A stretch of 64,000 nucleotides of DNA from Epiperipatus broadwayi. Taxonomy: Eukaryota > Onychophora > Udeonychophora > Euonychophora > Peripatidae. Below, piece by piece: positions 12,950 to 25,240 of this stretch (positions are counted from its first letter, which is position 1; each line of letters opens with the position of its first letter). Position numbers and translations under genes: made by a program. Location of the stretch: positions 1,509,001-1,573,000 of the forward strand of contig JAQFVV010006342.1 in assembly GCA_028023455.1 (NCBI GenBank), given 5' to 3'. Under the pieces are notes generated by a model that saw nothing but the letters and a program-made list of their open reading frames with translations, was not told where the DNA came from and made no database searches.

Positions 12950-14265
12950 TCTTAAATTAATAGGTGTCATTCATTTTGATCATGCTTTAAATAATAGCAA
13001 AGAATTGAGTGAGTTTGTTTTTATATTTCCACCACCTTACTTAGATCTGGTGAGACTCTAGTTTGATAAAATTAAAACAACTCTTTGATAATTTTAAAAA
13101 CATAAAAGCTGCAAATCCTGATATCTAAAAAGTTTTAAAACAGGACGTGAAACAATTGAAACTTTTAAAAAAACATTTGGATTCATGGACAATTGGTACC
13201 TGATTTTAAAGATGCTTCTATTACTCTAATTTATGCAAAAATAAAAAAGTCTAAATGATTGCAGTAATTATGGAGTAATATCATTATTATAAACTATAAC
13301 AAAAGTACTTCTGGGGGTATTTATTGAATTGGTTGCTTCCAATTGTAAATGAGGTTTACTCAGAATTGATAAGTACTGTCGAAAACTGCTTTCAGATTCA
13401 TTGTAATTGCAAGAGTGATGTCAAAAGTTCAATTTCTATATTGATTTGATTAAAGCACATGAATCAATCAATTGGAAAGATCTGTGGTAATTTGACACAG
13501 AAGTTATAATAGAGCTGATACTTGATGATATAAAATGAAACATAATTTTATTTCTGGTGGAAAATCTAATGCATTTTAAATGATAATTGGTGTTAACTGT
13601 GTATAAATTAGTTTCAACTCTGTTTTTCATTTTTAAGTCAATGATTTTTGCAAGTAATTTCATAAAATATAGATTTCAGAGGTGAAGATTTTAATTTAAC
13701 TGATTAAAAACAAAAAGATGAATTTCCTCTTGTTGTCTATCAGATTTGCAGAGAAATGCTGATTGTGTCATGTTTTCTATTTAAAGGACAACCTACAGAA
13801 GATTAATAATTTGCATGCAACCCAAAAATTATTTGGCATAGCAATTAATATTTACAAAACTTAGACACTTTATAAGCCAGTGATGAAATAAAAATCTATA
13901 TCAACATTTAGATTGGATGATTTATAAGCTTGAGAATGTAATTAAGTCTAAACATCTTGGAAGTTTTTTGAATAGCCATAATGGAAACTACAGATGTTAA
14001 GATATTCTACTGACTAGATTCAATATGCTGCCATGGATTTCATTATAGTCATAAAACTAATTCAACTAAACATATAGGGTTCTTATTCTGTCACCTTTAT
14101 TGTGTACACATATGGTATATAATCCCCAATGACAAACAGACAACTTCCATATAAAGGTGTTCTGTACAATATTCTGAAAACATGATGCCAAACCCATGAA
14201 ATTAATTAACTTATTCTTCAGTTTGAAAAAGCGTATCTTAGCTAGGTTGGACATAAGAAATAAAT
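12950..14265 (+). pseudogene. Decayed LINE (non-LTR retrotransposon) reverse transcriptase
   Basis: Conceptual translation across shifting frames recovers blocks typical of the LINE reverse transcriptase family, in the right order. They are a KAANPD block near 13110; VPDFKDASITLIY near 13197 with the following DCSNYG-ISLL; the motif A block YIDLIKAHESINWKDLW near 13440-13490 (usual form FIDLTKAFDS-N); a degraded ADDC block near 13755; then LHATQKLFGIAINIYKT near 13810-13860; and KSKHLGSF near 13945. These match the palm region of endonuclease-type LINEs. Stops and frameshifts occur throughout and the YADD block is damaged, so it is a dead copy. No endonuclease domain or poly-A tail was recognised, so it is probably truncated at the 5' end. 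The clade is not assigned. Confidence 0.8.
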
Positions 14266-17200
14266 GAAGATCTTTATAAAATAGATTTTATAGTGAATTT
14301 GAGTATGGTTTTCATGGGAGACAGACTATTACATTTCAAATACTGTATCAAAGATACTCTAAAAAGTGTTTTAATCATTGGAGAATTCTGTTCAAGATAA
14401 AATACTTGAAGAATTACAATACTTAAGGTGTTAAAGTTTTCAGAAAGAAAACTTTGCTGAAGAAGATTTAAAAATAGCATACAAAATTTTAAATAAATTG
14501 ATTATAGAATGAGTATGTAACATATGTGGATGTATTTGTAATTCATGGTCTAGTTTATAAAACTTACCTTTAATTTTTTTGTTCTTTTTTGCCTTATTCC
14601 CTCTTGTTATCTGGAATGGCAATAGTCATACTTATTTATAAGTAACCCAAATTATATATATATTGTCACCTCAACTTTCTCCATGCAATCTTTCACTTAT
14701 TTAATCTTGATAAACTCTCATTTATTTCAAGTAGCTAGTCAATTGAATTTTATACTTTAGGATCAAATATACCGGGAGCGCCAAATTGCAACTATAAATT
14801 GTAATGCCCACCAGAGATCATCATCATTAGTCAATTTAGGATTATAGAAGATACTGGAGAAAGTAATTAAATTGTCTCTCTCAAAATAATAATAATAATA
14901 ATATTGATAAAACCCATTTAATCTATGCGGTCTTAATTTCGAATCTAGCATTAGTCATGCAAATATTTCATGATAAGTTTATTATAAAATTCATAATAAT
15001 GAGACAACTTTCTTTTACAACTTTATTAGAAATATCTGATCTCGAGTGGCAACTACAGAAAATACTATATACAGTTCTCATTTATATTTGACTGGAAACA
15101 AATCAGTAATTAATGCAGAGAACTCATAATCTATATTCATAACATAAATTATTATTTAATTTAACATTAACACAAAATTTATCACAAATAATTCCTCCCC
15201 ATTTAATTCGATTACTTTATTTTTCGTTCTCAGCATTTATCACTTTCAATAGCTACAATTATATAACACGGAATGTCTGTGTTATGTTCTCTAATCTGAG
15301 AATTCCTAATCTTATTTCTCTAACACACATATATCTTTAGATCAACTATCAATTCATGATCCCTATTTTATAATAGTAGAATAATTTATTATAGTATAAT
15401 AATGTTGTTATAATAAGCTACTTGACTTCCAAACTAGCTCTTAGACCAATACTTGAACTGCTCTTTCTCAAGGTCTAGATCTGTCAAGAGATGCCCATAT
15501 AAGTGATTACACTGTAATGGATATGATCCCATATATGCTAAAATAAATTTTAATACAAGTTCAATAGTGGGAATCACTCTGAACACCAAGAGCAGAAAAG
15601 GGATTTTATGTCTGCTCCGAATATTCACAACATTACAATGACTCAAAAGATTAAATTTGTTAAACTTAACTCAACTATTCCCTGTCATTTTTATTCTATT
15701 TATCTAATCTATTGACCAACTCTTAAGCAATAATTTTAACCTATCATATTTTGCGAAAGTAAACTAGGGAAGCAAACCATGGACATCAATCAGATAAATC
15801 AATCAAAATTTACTCATGAAAGTAAAGTACGGAAATAATCATAAATCAGATTATGGAAATTAATGATGAAACTTAAGTATGTTAAAATGAATTATATAAA
15901 AGTGACTTATACAAAATGGATTATATTAATCGAATATAGGAATATTCAAGATAAAATTACTACTGTAAATCAATCATGGAAATAAATTATCAATATAAAA
16001 TTAACTATGTAAATCGAATATGGAAACAATATGATAATGACTACTGCAAATCGATCTTGGAAATAAATTATCATTATAAAATAAATAATTAAATTTAAAT
16101 ATGAACTAATATTACCTTAATATAGGTGCCGGATATATAGATTCTGGAGATATTTGAAACATCAAAACACAATATAATCTTATAACAATAATAAACTTTA
16201 TTACATTAACAGATATGATAAAATTAAAATAAAACACACTTAATTATAATATTGTTACACAAATATATGATTCTGATCTATTCAGGACTATTATTCGAAT
16301 ACATGTTTGAATTAACTAATTTCCTGGATGACTCACTTCTTGTTTTGACCCATTCATTTATTAAATAAATAATTAATAATAATAATAATAATAAATACAA
16401 ACGCTCACACATGGAATCAGAATTCCATATATTTTAGCTTTAATAAGGAAACTTATATCTTGAAAGAGAAGAAAACCTACAAATTTCTACTCCCCCCCCA
16501 TTGTCCATTGGACTATTCCAAAATAATATACTCGTTTCAATTATTTTAACTAACAATGTGAAATAATCTTAAACTTCTAAACTATTTTATCAAGCAATAA
16601 TTTTCACATTTCCAATGAAGAAGGATTATATGTCACAAAATTACCCTACTAATTTTGCAAAACGGGTTTAAATTCAAAACCCACACTTTTACATTCATGC
16701 TTGTCAGATCTTTACGTTTTTGACTGTATATATCTTAATATGTCAGTATGTCCACTCAGCTTGACGACCTCAATTTACCATCATTCAAAAAAAAAAAATC
16801 AATACAGATCGGTTAGTTTATTAATTAAAATCCCTGTCATTCTTCATCATACATATACATCTGACTGAATCCTTATCCTTTCAGGGCAACTTTATTCTGT
16901 CCCACATAAGAAAACTCTCTTCATATCACACATCACCATGCAGTATCTATAACGCGCACACAGCCACGTCTTGATAAGGGAAATAAAAAAAAAAACATCA
17001 ACTTCAAACTTAAACTATTTGCTTGAGCCAGAGAGAGAGATCGTTTCTTAAGATCCAGAATCATGTAAAGAGCTTCTCTTAGTATATTGGCATGCAATAT
17101 TTTCTACACTTAAACAGTAACTTTATTAATAATTCCCTATCTTAACAAATAAATGGAGTGAAATTTAGTCATCTCCGACTGCCATGGTAATTAAATTATG

Positions 17201-19260
17201 AGACAGCTATTTCCCATCTGTAGGATGGTAGGATTATTTTACATTAGTAATGACAAGCATTTATAGCTTTAAATATGCCCACACATACATCGATTCCAGC
17301 CTAGATAAATGACAAAGACTAACCAGATCCCAAATCAATACATATATGAATTATTTCAATTTTAACCAGTCAAGCCAACAACATACCCAACACTCACAGC
17401 ATAATAATGGGTTTTATACGACCATCCCCTCCCTCTTCACATTTAATATTAAGCACAAATTAAAATTTTGTTAAGAATAATAAAATATTTATATCATTTC
17501 TCTCTTTACTTTTAAGTTTAAATTTACGTGAGCATCTATACTTAAATGGCATCAAAATCATTTTCTTTTCTTTCCTTCAAACATTTTAAACATAAACAAA
17601 ATATTAAATTAAATAATCTAGTGATTAGAGTGTGACATAGCATATAAACAAAATGAAATATAATAAAAAACAAAAACAAATGACATATTATATAAACGAA
17701 ATAAAATAAAGAATAAATATCAACATTACAGATAGTCTCTTTAAATGTCTTTTCCTTCCACTGTCCATCATCAATTAATATATTCAGTTCATTTTATTTG
17801 AGATAGCTATATAATTGCACATCAGACAGTTATTTTAATTAAATGTGTATAGAAGGCACAGACAGTTATTTGAATCAAGATAAATGAAAAAAACATAGAA
17901 AGTTATTTTAAATCAAAAGTGTAGCTACAGGAGAATTAATAAATTTTTAAAAGAGATTTGTTGGTTACCTTCCGTTTGATGACTTTCTTCCTGGATTTGA
18001 ATTCCTGGGTTTCCCTTCCTCTTCTTTTCCATTTGAAGGTTCAAATCATATACAACAAGCAGTTTTTGATTACCAAACATGAATTAACTTTTAAACATTT
18101 TCAGAAGTTTGCTGCGGTCTCTTTAAACGAATTTTAAAGAGCCAAGTAATTATTATAATTTGAATTGGAGCTTCAATCTCATACAAAATTTTGACAGTTA
18201 TCTCCTTCAATGAATTTTTAAAAAGCAGAATAGATAAGTTGTAGTATCTAGTATAAAATGTCTTATCAAAAGTTGACTTCTTCATAATTAATTTGAGGAA
18301 AAGGAGTATGCACCATTTATGGACGAATTAGAAATTCATATTTTGGTCTACTATAAAACTCAAATGCATTATCAAATTCTGAGAAAGAAAATTTTAAAAA
18401 CTTGGAAAAAAAACCCTTAGAGATATTAATTTTAGTTAGTTAGCCCAGTTCTCAATCAGCAAAAGTTTCTTTTTCGTTTTCCCTTTTCCTTCAGTTTTTA
18501 TAGGATAAAGAGAAAAAAGAAAACATATGTTAAACCTCCCCCCCCCAGTGGTTCCTCTTCAAGTCTAATCAAAAAAATCCCCACTCAGAATAAACAATGA
18601 CTCTTAAGTGTTACTATTAACAACTTTGTCTGATTTGAAATCAGATCTCTTTAATTAACATATTGGTGACCAATTTATGAAATTTAATCAATGAAACTCT
18701 AATTAAAAAATTAAGCCTACTAACATTTTTTTTGTCAAACAAAGGTTACATTCATTGAATCTAAATAATTTCTTATTTAGATTTACATTTTAAATAATAT
18801 AGAAAATTATGTCAATTTTTATAAAGGAAAGGGAAAAAAATCAAACCCATATATCTGTATCACACACACACATGTGCAGACCATCAAATAAAAAACTGAT
18901 TATTCAGATTATATGAACACAACTATCCATCATAATTTCTTATAATTACAAGCATAAAATCAATTATAATTTATGATAATCATAAACATAAATATTCACC
19001 ATAATCTCCTATAACTTTAAACTTATTCTCTAGAAAGAAACTGTTAACTAAAGCTACTGACAATCGATTCAATCTTAATTCTCATCAACTCTTTAGTAAT
19101 AGATATTCCATACAAATACAAACTGTCTCTATATATGTTGCTTTTGAGCTATATAGCCATTACTTTCTCAAATAAAACTTAACTTTTCTTATAGCAAAAA
19201 AAAAAAAAAAATTTTTTCCACAATTACTTCAGTTTATTATATTTGGTTTATAAATGGTAA
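14266..19260. other. Non-coding stretch, possible remnants of a minus-strand LTR element
   Basis: No gene is supported over about 5 kb. At 14771-14787 the minus strand reads TTTGGCGCTCCCGGTAT, a primer-binding-site-like block; the implied tRNA arm GGTAT/ATACC would pair. If real, an LTR would lie to its right, but I cannot find a partner copy or clear ends. A degenerate tandem repeat lies at 15955-16085. C runs occur at 16492-16499 and 18538-18546. Confidence 0.35.
15955..16085. repeat. Degenerate tandem repeat, units of about 36-45 bp
   Basis: Three consecutive units begin with ACTACTGTAAATCAATCATG, ACTATGTAAATCGAATATGG and ACTACTGCAAATCGATCTTG, each followed by GGAAA and a TTATCATTATAAAAT-like tail. 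More diverged units seem to extend leftward to about 15780. Confidence 0.5.
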
Positions 19261-19292
19261 TAAACCAAAAGGCTACAATATATATATATATA

Positions 19293-19848
19293 TTGAAATC
19301 ATGATCTGAAAGTGGAATAAAAGTTAGAGATAGTGAATGCATGCTCTGATGTTTATGTAAACACACGCTTGACGGTGTTTTGGTAGAATGCCATCTGTTG
19401 ACATAAATACAAGCGTTAGCAAGTTTTTAACTTGTTTTTTGTTTTTCATAAATGTACCTTTGAGGTCTTTCTAGAAATGATATATATTGCAGAGGCCTCT
19501 ACTATGTGGTGATGCTGAACTGAGATCAGACCCATATAGCTATCTGGCTTGCTATGCTGAGTTTGAAGACATTACATGTCTAAAAGATACATGTTTGCAA
19601 GCTGAATAGAAACTGTTTCATAAACGCTCAGAGTTTGGGTTTAGATCTAGTTTCTAAAATTCCTGTCTTTCACTGATGATAGCAAATAGCTTGAAATCAT
19701 GATCTGAAAGTGGAATAAAAGTTAGAGATAGTGGATGCATGCTCTGACGTTTACATAAACACATGCTTGATGGTGTTTTTGGTAAAACGCCATCTGTTGA
19801 CATAAATACAAGCGTTAGCAAGTTTTTAACTTGTTTTTTGTTTTTCAT
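19293..19848 (+). mobile_element. Ribozyme-bearing direct repeat, period 398 bp (retrozyme-like)
   Basis: A 156-bp block starting TTGAAATCATGATCTGAAAG at 19293 recurs at 19691 with few changes, so one full unit of 398 bp is followed by a partial second unit ending at 19848. The junction holds a complete-looking hammerhead ribozyme (19667-19710). The first copy begins just inside that ribozyme, at its GAAA box. The element is flanked on both sides by TA runs and has no ORF. Tandem units of a few hundred bp joined through type I hammerheads are the known layout of animal retrozymes, which are copied through small circular RNAs with help from other retroelements. Assignment to that class is inference. 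Part of the spacer (GCTGAGTTTGAAGACAT) is shared with the foldback at 43949-44350, so both may belong to one family. Confidence 0.65.
19667..19710 (+). ncRNA. Type I hammerhead ribozyme candidate
   Basis: Elements in order: stem I 5' strand CUUUCA (19667-19672); CUGAUGA (19673-19679); stem II from UAGC AAAUA GCUU, pairs A-U, G-C, C-G with a U-U at the base (19680-19692); GAAA (19693-19696); then UCAUGAUC, ending in the cleavage triplet AUC at 19704; then UGAAAG (19705-19710), a perfect 6-bp complement of CUUUCA. Stem III is AUCAUGAU, an 8-nt palindrome whose own hairpin loop would be only 2 nt. Known minimal type I hammerheads with such stems act as dimers. All conserved core bases are present. 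Predicted self-cleavage follows C19704. Confidence 0.7.
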
Positions 19849-19856
19849 ATATATAT

Positions 19857-20798
19857 AATTAAGTTCCAACCAGAAACCATCTAAACATTCACAGTAAAAT
19901 ATAGTAATCAATATTTCTCACTGCTGTCAAGGCAACCTTCACACCTTTTAATAGCAAGAATGGAATCCATTCTTACTAATGGTCCATTGAATATATATGG
20001 ACACTTAAAGCTTGCAACTTGACTACAGAGTATGAAATATTGATACATTGAAGTTTAAATAAACCTCTTTAAACATGAAATAAACATGTCACTGTAATGC
20101 AGACTAATAAATAGTCAATTAACATTACAAACTGCAATACTTTTAAATTGCCCATGTATTATTTAGAAATAATAAGTGAAATAGTGCCTAAAGCTAATCT
20201 GGGATAATGATATAATTAAGTTCCAACCAGTAACCACCTAAACATTCACAGTAAAATATAGTAATCAATATTTCTCACTGCTGTCAAGGCAACCTTCACA
20301 CCTTTTAATAGCAAGAATATCACATGGGCAATTTAAAAGTATTGCAGTTTGTAATGTTAATTGACTATTTATTAGTCTGCATTACAGTGACATGTTTATT
20401 TCATGTTTAAAGAGGTTTATTTAAACTTCAATGTATCAATATTTCATACTCTGTAGTCAAGTTGCAAGCTTTAAGTGTCCATATATATTCAATGGACCAT
20501 TAGTAAGAATGGATTCCATTCTTGCTATTAAAAGGTGTGAAGGTTGCCTTGACAGCAGTGAGAAATATTGATTACTATATTTTACTGTGAATGTTTAGGT
20601 GGTTACTGGTTGGAACTTAATTATATCATTATCCCAGATTAGCTTTAGGCACTATTTCACTTATTATTTCTAAATAATACATGGGCAATTTAAAAGTATT
20701 GCAGTTTGTAATGTTAATTGACTATTTATTAGTCTGCATTACAGTGACATGTTTATTTCATGTTTAAAGAGGTTTATTTAAACTTCAATGCATCAATA
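19857..20798. repeat. Head-to-head inverted array of a 357-bp repeat unit
   Basis: A unit starting AATTAAGTTCCAACCAG at 19857 restarts at 20214 (period 357) and stops at 20318. After a junction at 20319-20322 the sequence runs as the reverse complement: the middle part of the unit (about 20322-20518), its first 105 bp (20519-20622), its last part (20623-20679) and the middle part again (20679-20798). Each side is thus about 1.3 units of a tandem array in opposite orientation, giving long near-identical inverted arms. Arms are nearly free of mismatches, so the inversion is recent. No ORF is visible in the unit. TA runs flank the block on both sides. It could fold into a very long hairpin if transcribed. 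Confidence 0.75.
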
Positions 20799-21208
20799 TA
20801 TATATACCTTTAATCTGCTTAGTGATTGTCTACTTAGTGATATTTTGCAATAACGATCATCATCAATTTGTACCCACTACTTCGATGTACAATCAATTAT
20901 TCGCTATAACGATCGGGAAAAATTTAAAAAAAAAATTTTGGAAGCCATCTTAAATTTTGCATCACTGATGATGTCAGAGATAGCTATATTAAATTCATTT
21001 TACCCAAAAGCAAAAGTATATTATTGTAATATGTATACAGGTAATGACTTTGCTGTAATTATATACACATACAATATTTTATTCATAAAACACTTAAAAT
21101 ATCTATAATTACTGAATCTATAATACTGTATACATCATATATAATAAACAACACAGCAAATGTTCATCCACTTTTTCTTTTAAAATACACACATATGTTC
21201 TACAATAA

Positions 21209-21534
21209 TATCAACAAATTAAAAATCCTTCTCCTTTTTCTTTTCAAAAACTTTATTTTCTTATCTCAATACTGAACATATACAGTATATATATTTATAT
21301 AATACAAAACTTCAACATTGATTTGTAATTAAATAATGTAAAAGAAAAAGTAATAAAATATAGCAGTGGGAGAGATATCCTTGAAAATGACTGTATGAAG
21401 ATAAACAGTTGAAACATTGGAGTTTTGTATTATATAAATACTGTATATACAGTATATATATATATGTTCAGTATTGAGATAAGAAAATAAAGTTTTTGAA
21501 AAGAAAAAGGAGAAGGATTTTTAATTTTTTGATA
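21209..21534. repeat. Foldback element with a damaged hammerhead-like core
   Basis: The left arm (21209-21320) and right arm (21414-21534) are inverted copies of about 112-121 bp, including AAATCCTTCTCC against GGAGAAGGATTT and TAATACAAAACTTCAACATTG against CATTGGAGTTTTGTATTA. TA-rich blocks lie inside the arms. Directly before the right arm, 21390-21414 reads ACTGTATGAAGATAAACAGT then TGAAAC, which resembles CTGATGA, hairpin, GAAAC with an inserted T. Foldbacks at 43949 and 54165 place a better-preserved core at the same position. No ORF. Confidence 0.6.
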
Positions 21535-24353
21535 ATACTGTATACAAATACTCCAATATATAAATACAGTACAGGACAAATAAAATACCATCATCACAAA
21601 CTTTCAGGAAAACACTAAATATGAATATTAAACTGCGTGTGTGTATTTCTTAAGTACGATATATTATTTTTAGAACACCTGGATAATTATGTAAAAATAG
21701 TTATTGATTTTGAACTTCATTAATAAACATGTTGTTTACACTCAAGATGTTTCAAATCAAAAGCAAAACAACATTTTAAAATGCAAATATCGAATTAGAA
21801 AAGTTTAAAAAAAAACCGATTGCATTTAATTAATAATCTTTCTACTCGAACAGGAAGGGGAGGCATTATTACATTACTAAAAATATGCAGTAAGAAAAAT
21901 AAACCTACCAGTATGTTTTAGAAAATTAGAAGTTAGATTTTTTACTTTTAAAATAAGTTGATTTTTTTTTCTAAAGTTGACTGCTTTACCCATAAGCATT
22001 AAGCATTTTGTTACTGTGAAGTACAGTAATAAGTCTTTATGTTCAATTAAATAATTAATAATTAAACATTGTTTTTTAATTTGAATAATTTCACATAAGT
22101 AATATGCATAAATGTATAATAATAATATATACTGTAATACAAATTTTAAAAAAAGCACTTCAGTATGGATTTTTTTTCATTACAATGAAAAACTTCTGCG
22201 GAAGAATATAAAAACTTTTAAATTCAAATTTAGTTTTCCTTTCTCTTTCTTTTTTCTGTTCTGTACTTTTTAACTGAAAATATGCATTTTTTCCTAGTGA
22301 TATAAAACTTTTCTTTTTAGATACCATATTTAGTCATCATTGTCATGAAAAAAATCAAGAAAATCTTTGAGCTTGGAAACCAATGTGGATATTTTACATC
22401 AACTGGAAGCAACCAATTTTTTCCTCATAGACCCCCATTATAATTACATATTTTGTATACAATATTCTTGCTTAATGATGAGTTTTGGAGGACCAATTGC
22501 CAATGCTAAGCAGGGTAAAGGTGTATATATACAAATTACATCAAACATTTAATATAGTTAAGCACTACATTACTTGAGAGGTTATAAAAGATATAGACAT
22601 TGAAACACATAAGTTCTACAAAAAAGAACTATTTATTGTTTATATTATACATTAACTATCATGTTTTTCTGAAAATAAGACCTAATCAAAAAATAATCTC
22701 TAGCATTATTTTTCACGTTGCTTGCAATATAAGCCATATCCCAAATACCATCAGCATAATGTACGTATTGAATTATAATGAATGTATAAATAAATAATAT
22801 TGTTGACATTAATGCTTCAAATAAATTATAATATAAATTATAATGGTATTTAGGTATTTTCCCATTGAACATTGTTAACAAACATAATTCTATGTGCATA
22901 GCGAAATAATTTTCTCTCAGCTGAATCTTGGACTTAAGATAAATTTATTGACTTCATGAATGATTTAACAAACTTTTTAAAAATTTTATCTTCCATAAGC
23001 CAATATATCAGACAATTTATAATTTAATTTATATAAATTTAGGTACTTATTTTATTTATATTTAATATTTGCAATTATAATCCTTGACTTAGTTTTAGTG
23101 TTTGACCATGGTAACTTTTAAATATTCAAGATAAAAAAAAATCTACTTTGTTTCTTATATGTTTTTTTCCTCTTAAAAGAGTTTAAATAATGAAAGTGAT
23201 TTTAATAATCAAAGTTTAGTTTAAGTTAAATCAATCTTTCTCTAAAAGAAAAGTTTTAGAAGAGAATACCCAATTGGGGCTATTACAAGTAAGTTGAAAA
23301 TGTTTCCAATATGAGTCCTTGAATAACAGATAGATGTGGTTGTGTCTTATATAAATTTTTGTAATTCAATATGCAGTATGTTTTAACAGTTGTGCTTAAT
23401 GGGTATGAAATACAGAAATCTTCTGAATTTTTGTGCTTGCATTTTTTCATCGCTTTTGTGTGGATAATCATTCTTAATTGTAATCATTTTTATTATCACT
23501 CTTATCTCATTAGACTTTAATTAGCATTTGATTTGATGATAGATTCAAATGGAATAATATTTTAACCCCAGAGAAGTTTTTGTTCTTAAATAAATATAAA
23601 TATCCCAGTGCATATTGCTAGCTGAAAATTCAAATATTCACAGAGGATGCTGCTGAAAAAAACATGTTTGGGAGGTTAATTTGAGATTTTGAATAAATGT
23701 ATATTTTTGTAAATGAATAAATGTAGATTTCTGTACAAGAAAAAATAAGACATCCACTGAAAATAAGACCTAAGGTGTCTCTTGAAGCAAAAATGAATAT
23801 AAAATCCAGACTTATTTTCAAAGAAATGTAGTAAGTGAATGATCTGACTATTTAGAAATTTTAATATTGTTTGATGTACTTATTTCTATTTTAGTTTTTG
23901 TACATTTTAAAAATTATAAATAGTGATATTGTTGTTGCTAATTGTAGTGTACCTTTGCAAAGCAAGGGTCATCACAAATGTTTCCAATGACCTGTGTGTA
24001 CTGGTCAAAACATGTTGATCCATCTAACATGAACTGGAACTCACAAAATGTACTTCAAACCCAGTCAAGCCTGAAATTTAAGTCAGGGACCAACCTGGAT
24101 TCCAACCCACTCCCTAAGCCCCAGATCAAACACCTAATGAATAACATATAATGATGGCACATGAGAATTTATTCTAAAATCTGGCTCACTAGAAGAGTGG
24201 AAAAGACAATGAGACTTATATATTAACTACATTATGACTTAACTAAATAGGCATATGGATGGTTGTACATGTGGAAGTGAAGAAAAAGGGAATTCAAATG
24301 ACTCAAATAAGTTAGACAATAAAAATAGTTTAATATAACAAATTAATTATATA
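21535..24353. other. AT-rich non-coding stretch with short MITE-like fragments
   Basis: No gene supported. At 23735-23822 a segment with GAAAATAAGACCTAAGGTGT at one side and CAGACTTATTTTC at the other is roughly palindromic. CTGAAAATAAGACCTAATC recurs at about 22670. These look like fragments of a short palindromic MITE. Between 23940 and 24130 there is a slightly GC-richer stretch with no recognisable coding content. Confidence 0.4.
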
Positions 24354-25240
24354 CATCTGAGTCTTGTTTTATGTGATAGATAGGTTCTTCAGAAAATATG
24401 CATAAAGGAAGTCACACAAAAATAAATGTAACTTATCTTGAAAAATGGGGAATATGTTCCAGTAATTTTCAGAAATTGCATAAAAGCAAAGCAAGAAGGA
24501 AAAATTACTTTAAAATTCACATTAAAAAATAAGGAAATAAAGTATGACTAATAAAACATTTTAAATATTTGAAAAAAATTAATACAAGACAAACTTTTTT
24601 TACTTTTTTTATTAACTACAGTATTTAATTTTACATTTTTTCATAAATATTTTAATCATTACTGCTGTTTGACAATGTGTTTGTTTGTTAACTGATAAGA
24701 AATGATTCGTGATGTGATGTACAACTAGTGCCACTTTCTGCTGTGTTAATGGTTTTCTGTTTTTATATTCAAAAAATGAGATCTCAATCAAAACAAAAAG
24801 TATTTATCATTAGAAAGATTATTTTCAGTTTATAAAATCAATAAAATCTTCATTATTATTTATTTTAAAAATCTAAAAAATATTTATTTCTGTTAATATC
24901 TAACAAAATATGTTTTAAAAGTTTAAATTTTTTGAATATTTATTGTGATATTTTTATACGTACATATAAATCTATTATTATTATTATTTACTCATTAGTA
25001 TAAGTAAGTTATTTACATAGAAGCTAAGATTGTAAATACAGCTTCAGACCATTTAGCTGCTAATATAACATAATATTTTTGACAAAAAAAAAAGTATTTA
25101 AAGTCAAAATAAGTTATTAATAATTTAAATTTCTTGATATCTAATAAATATAGTGAAATATGAAAGATATTAAGAAGAAACATGAGTCGCATAACTTCAA
25201 AATTGCATTAAAATAATCTGCATAAAACAAGACCCAGGTG
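24354..25240. mobile_element. pogo/Tigger-like MITE, copy 1 (887 bp)
   Basis: The start CATCTGAGTCTTGTTTTATG and the reverse complement of the end CACCTGGGTCTTGTTTTATG form terminal inverted repeats of about 20-25 bp. The second copy lies at 28484-29372 in the same orientation. The GTCT-GTTTTATGC type of end recalls pogo/Tigger elements of the Tc1/mariner superfamily, which duplicate TA. Here the left flank is TA and the right flank AA, so the duplication is damaged. No transposase is encoded, so it must be moved by an element elsewhere. Confidence 0.65.

Noticed and set aside
20964-20984. CACTGATGATGTCAGAG as another hammerhead core
   Set aside because: There is no stem II followed by GAAA.
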